The notes below the pieces were generated by a model. It had not been told where the DNA came from and made no database searches. It worked only from the letters and a program-made list of their open reading frames with translations. Made by a program: the position numbers and the translations under genes. This document shows positions 62,755 to 64,000 of a stretch of 64,000 bases of DNA, in pieces. The stretch lies in contig NZ_LGIT01000004.1 in the NCBI RefSeq assembly GCF_001187865.1, positions 423,540 to 487,539 on the forward strand, given 5' to 3'. This DNA is from Klebsiella sp. RIT-PI-d (lineage in GTDB: Bacteria; Pseudomonadota; Gammaproteobacteria; Enterobacterales; Enterobacteriaceae). Positions within the stretch are counted from its first letter, which is position 1, and every line of letters begins with the position of its first letter.

Positions 62755-62756
62755 GC

Positions 62757-63467
62757 TTACTCCTTTATTATCTGCACACGATCTGGCGTATTGAGTAGCG
62801 CCTGACAGGCAGACAGTGCCCGATGACCATCGCTGTCCTGAATGGCATCAACAATCGCCTGATGCAAATCAAGTTTGATAACGTCGTTATGCGTAATAGA
62901 TGTGAAGTAGATATGGTAGACCGACTGAAACAATGTCGCGAAGGAGATGAGAAAGGGATTACCACTCATCTTATAGATGTGTTCATGCCAGGCCATATCT
63001 ACATCGATCCAGCGGTCGCGCTGAAAATGCTGCTTTAGTCCTGCCATCTCTTCCATTAATGAATTCAGTTGCGCTTTCTGTTCGGCACTCCCACAGGTTG
63101 CGGCGAGTAAACATGCCTGCGGTTCCAGGCTACTGCGCATAACCAGGAAATGTTGTACGACGTCCTGGAAGTTATCTTCTGTCATCCACCATGAAAGCAG
63201 TTCTTTATCGAGGAAGTTCCAGTTGCTTCGCGGCATAACGCGTGTACCAATACGCGGACGGGGTAATACCATTCCTTTTGCCGTTAACGTTTTAACCGCC
63301 TCTCGTACCGCAGTACGACTTACGCCATACTGTTCGCCGAGTTCAATTTCACCAGGCAGTATGCTCTCGGGGACATACTCCCCCTGTAAAATCTTCTGCG
63401 CCAGTTTCTCTGCCAGCACATATGAAAGGTTCTTTTGAGCAGCCAGCTGCTGGACACTTAACTTCAT
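62757..63467 (-). CDS. yieP: GntR/FadR-family regulator YieP
   Basis: 236 residues: an N-terminal winged helix-turn-helix ([21 protein letters not shown]) and an FCD ligand-binding domain, with metal-ligand-like residues in [15 protein letters not shown]. It lies upstream of hsrA in the same direction with a 2-bp gap, so it probably regulates the exporter and itself. Confidence 0.92.
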   Translation of the reverse strand: MKLSVQQLAAQKNLSYVLAEKLAQKILQGEYVPESILPGEIELGEQYGVSRTAVREAVKTLTAKGMVLPRPRIGTRVMPRSNWNFLDKELLSWWMTEDNFQDVVQHFLVMRSSLEPQACLLAATCGSAEQKAQLNSLMEEMAGLKQHFQRDRWIDVDMAWHEHIYKMSGNPFLISFATLFQSVYHIYFTSITHNDVIKLDLHQAIVDAIQDSDGHRALSACQALLNTPDRVQIIKE

Positions 63468-63617
63468 TACTGCTGTTCCTTAATCTTTTCTACGCCTTTT
63501 AGTATGCCATTAGTGTCGCAATACGATGATAAAAACAGCATCTGGAGCATTATCTGGTGTAATAGGCAGCGGTTTGGTGAAAAAAAACGCGCTCGGTAAA
63601 TTATTTTAAATTTATGC

Positions 63618-63645
63618 TTGTCAACGCCGAAGAACTCCCTATAAT
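63618..63645 (+). promoter_or_regulatory. rRNA operon promoter P1
   Basis: TTGTCA (63618-63623), 16-bp spacer, TATAAT (63640-63645), with a GC-rich discriminator after it, the hallmark of ppGpp-controlled rrn P1 promoters. The AT-rich DNA just upstream (about 63594-63615) fits an UP element. Confidence 0.9.
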
Positions 63646-63738
63646 GCGCCTCCACTGACACGGAACAACGGATTACAAACCGCCGGGTCAGCAGGGATTC
63701 CTCCGGGAATGCCGGCAGAGAAAAGCGAAAATAAATGC

Positions 63739-63766
63739 TTGACTCTGAATGAGGAAAACGTATTAT
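63739..63766 (+). promoter_or_regulatory. rRNA operon promoter P2
   Basis: TTGACT (63739-63744), 16-bp spacer, TATTAT (63761-63766), about 120 bp after P1 as in other rrn operons. Confidence 0.88.
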
Positions 63767-63804
63767 ACGGGACCTCGCAACGGTGAGCGAAAGCCGCGTT
63801 GCAC

Positions 63805-63816
63805 TGCTCTTTAACA
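63805..63816 (+). promoter_or_regulatory. boxA antitermination site in the rrn leader
   Basis: TGCTCTTTAACA is the exact boxA consensus bound by NusB/NusE for rRNA antitermination. Confidence 0.92.
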
Positions 63817-63946
63817 ATTTATCAGACAATCTGTGTGGGCACTCGAAGATACGGATTCTTAAATGCCGAAAGGCAAAAAAGAAATACCAAGTCTCAGAGT
63901 GAACACGTAATTCATTACGAAGTTTAATTCTTTGAGCATCAAACTT

Positions 63947-64000
63947 AAATTGAAGAGTTTGATCATGGCTCAGATTGAACGCTGGCGGCAGGCCTAACAC
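63947..64000 (+). rRNA. rrs: 16S ribosomal RNA, 5' end only
   Basis: AAATTGAAGAGTTTGATC is the conserved 16S 5' end, followed by the universal forward-primer region ATCATGGCTCAG; it continues past the window. The E. coli operon at this place is rrnC. A leftward 177-codon reading frame over this region is a shadow. Confidence 0.97.

Noticed and set aside
63467..64000. Leftward 177-codon frame over the rrn promoter region
   Set aside because: It covers the rrn promoters, leader and 16S start, so it is a chance frame.

Overview
This is a core-chromosome segment of an enterobacterium, running from gyrB across the replication origin to the start of a 16S rRNA gene. Gene order and protein sequences match the E. 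coli/Salmonella/Citrobacter group: gyrB-recF-dnaN-dnaA // rpmH-rnpA-yidD-yidC-mnmE ... phoU-pstBACS, glmS-glmU, the atp operon, rsmG-mnmG, oriC, mioC, asnC/asnA, viaA-ravA, kup, rbsDACBKR, hsrA-yieP, rrn. The tnaCAB and bgl operons found here in E. coli K-12 are absent. Accessory genes sit in three places. I favour a Salmonella-type genome (possibly S. bongori-like) or a Citrobacter, but the window alone does not settle the genus.

Layout. 1-5.6 kb: replication and topology genes on the minus strand (gyrB is cut by the window edge). 6.1-10.1 kb: the rpmH/rnpA/yidD/yidC/mnmE cluster on the plus strand. 10.4-14.0 kb: yieE, yieF, adeP and yieH. 14.1-23.4 kb: an accessory island on the minus strand with a small lipoprotein gene and an apparent type VI secretion module. 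That module has a DUF4123 adaptor, a 1025-residue VasX-like membrane-active effector, and six tandem copies of a DUF6708-type membrane protein, probably the immunity family. 23.8-26.6 kb: yieL, cbrC and an ADP-ribosylglycohydrolase. 26.6-31.4 kb: the phosphate operon with two Pho boxes. 31.5-35.0 kb: glmS-glmU. 35.3-35.8 kb: an AT-rich orphan gene between glmU and atpC. 36-43 kb: the ATP synthase operon. 43.5-46.1 kb: rsmG and mnmG. 46.2-46.5 kb: oriC with recognisable 13-mers and DnaA boxes. 46.5-53.3 kb: mioC, two paralogous orphan genes, asnC, asnA, viaA and ravA. 53.5-63.5 kb: kup, the ribose operon, hsrA and yieP. 63.6-64.0 kb: rrn P1/P2 promoters, boxA and the 5' end of 16S rRNA.

The most interesting parts are the accessory insertions. 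In the type VI module the six putative immunity genes are nearly identical except for an AT-rich membrane hairpin cassette of about 50 codons, which differs between copies. Flanking polymorphisms are shuffled relative to the cassette, which suggests recombination-driven diversification. Next to oriC, two adjacent genes share an approximately 75-residue hydrophobic module at identical residue positions but have unrelated ends. One ends in 21 tetrapeptide repeats encoded by a 12-bp tandem repeat; the other ends in a long charged helical region whose last 20 codons are antisense to the end of asnC. These two, and the 160-residue protein between glmU and atpC, look like laterally acquired genes and possibly secreted proteins; their functions are not established.
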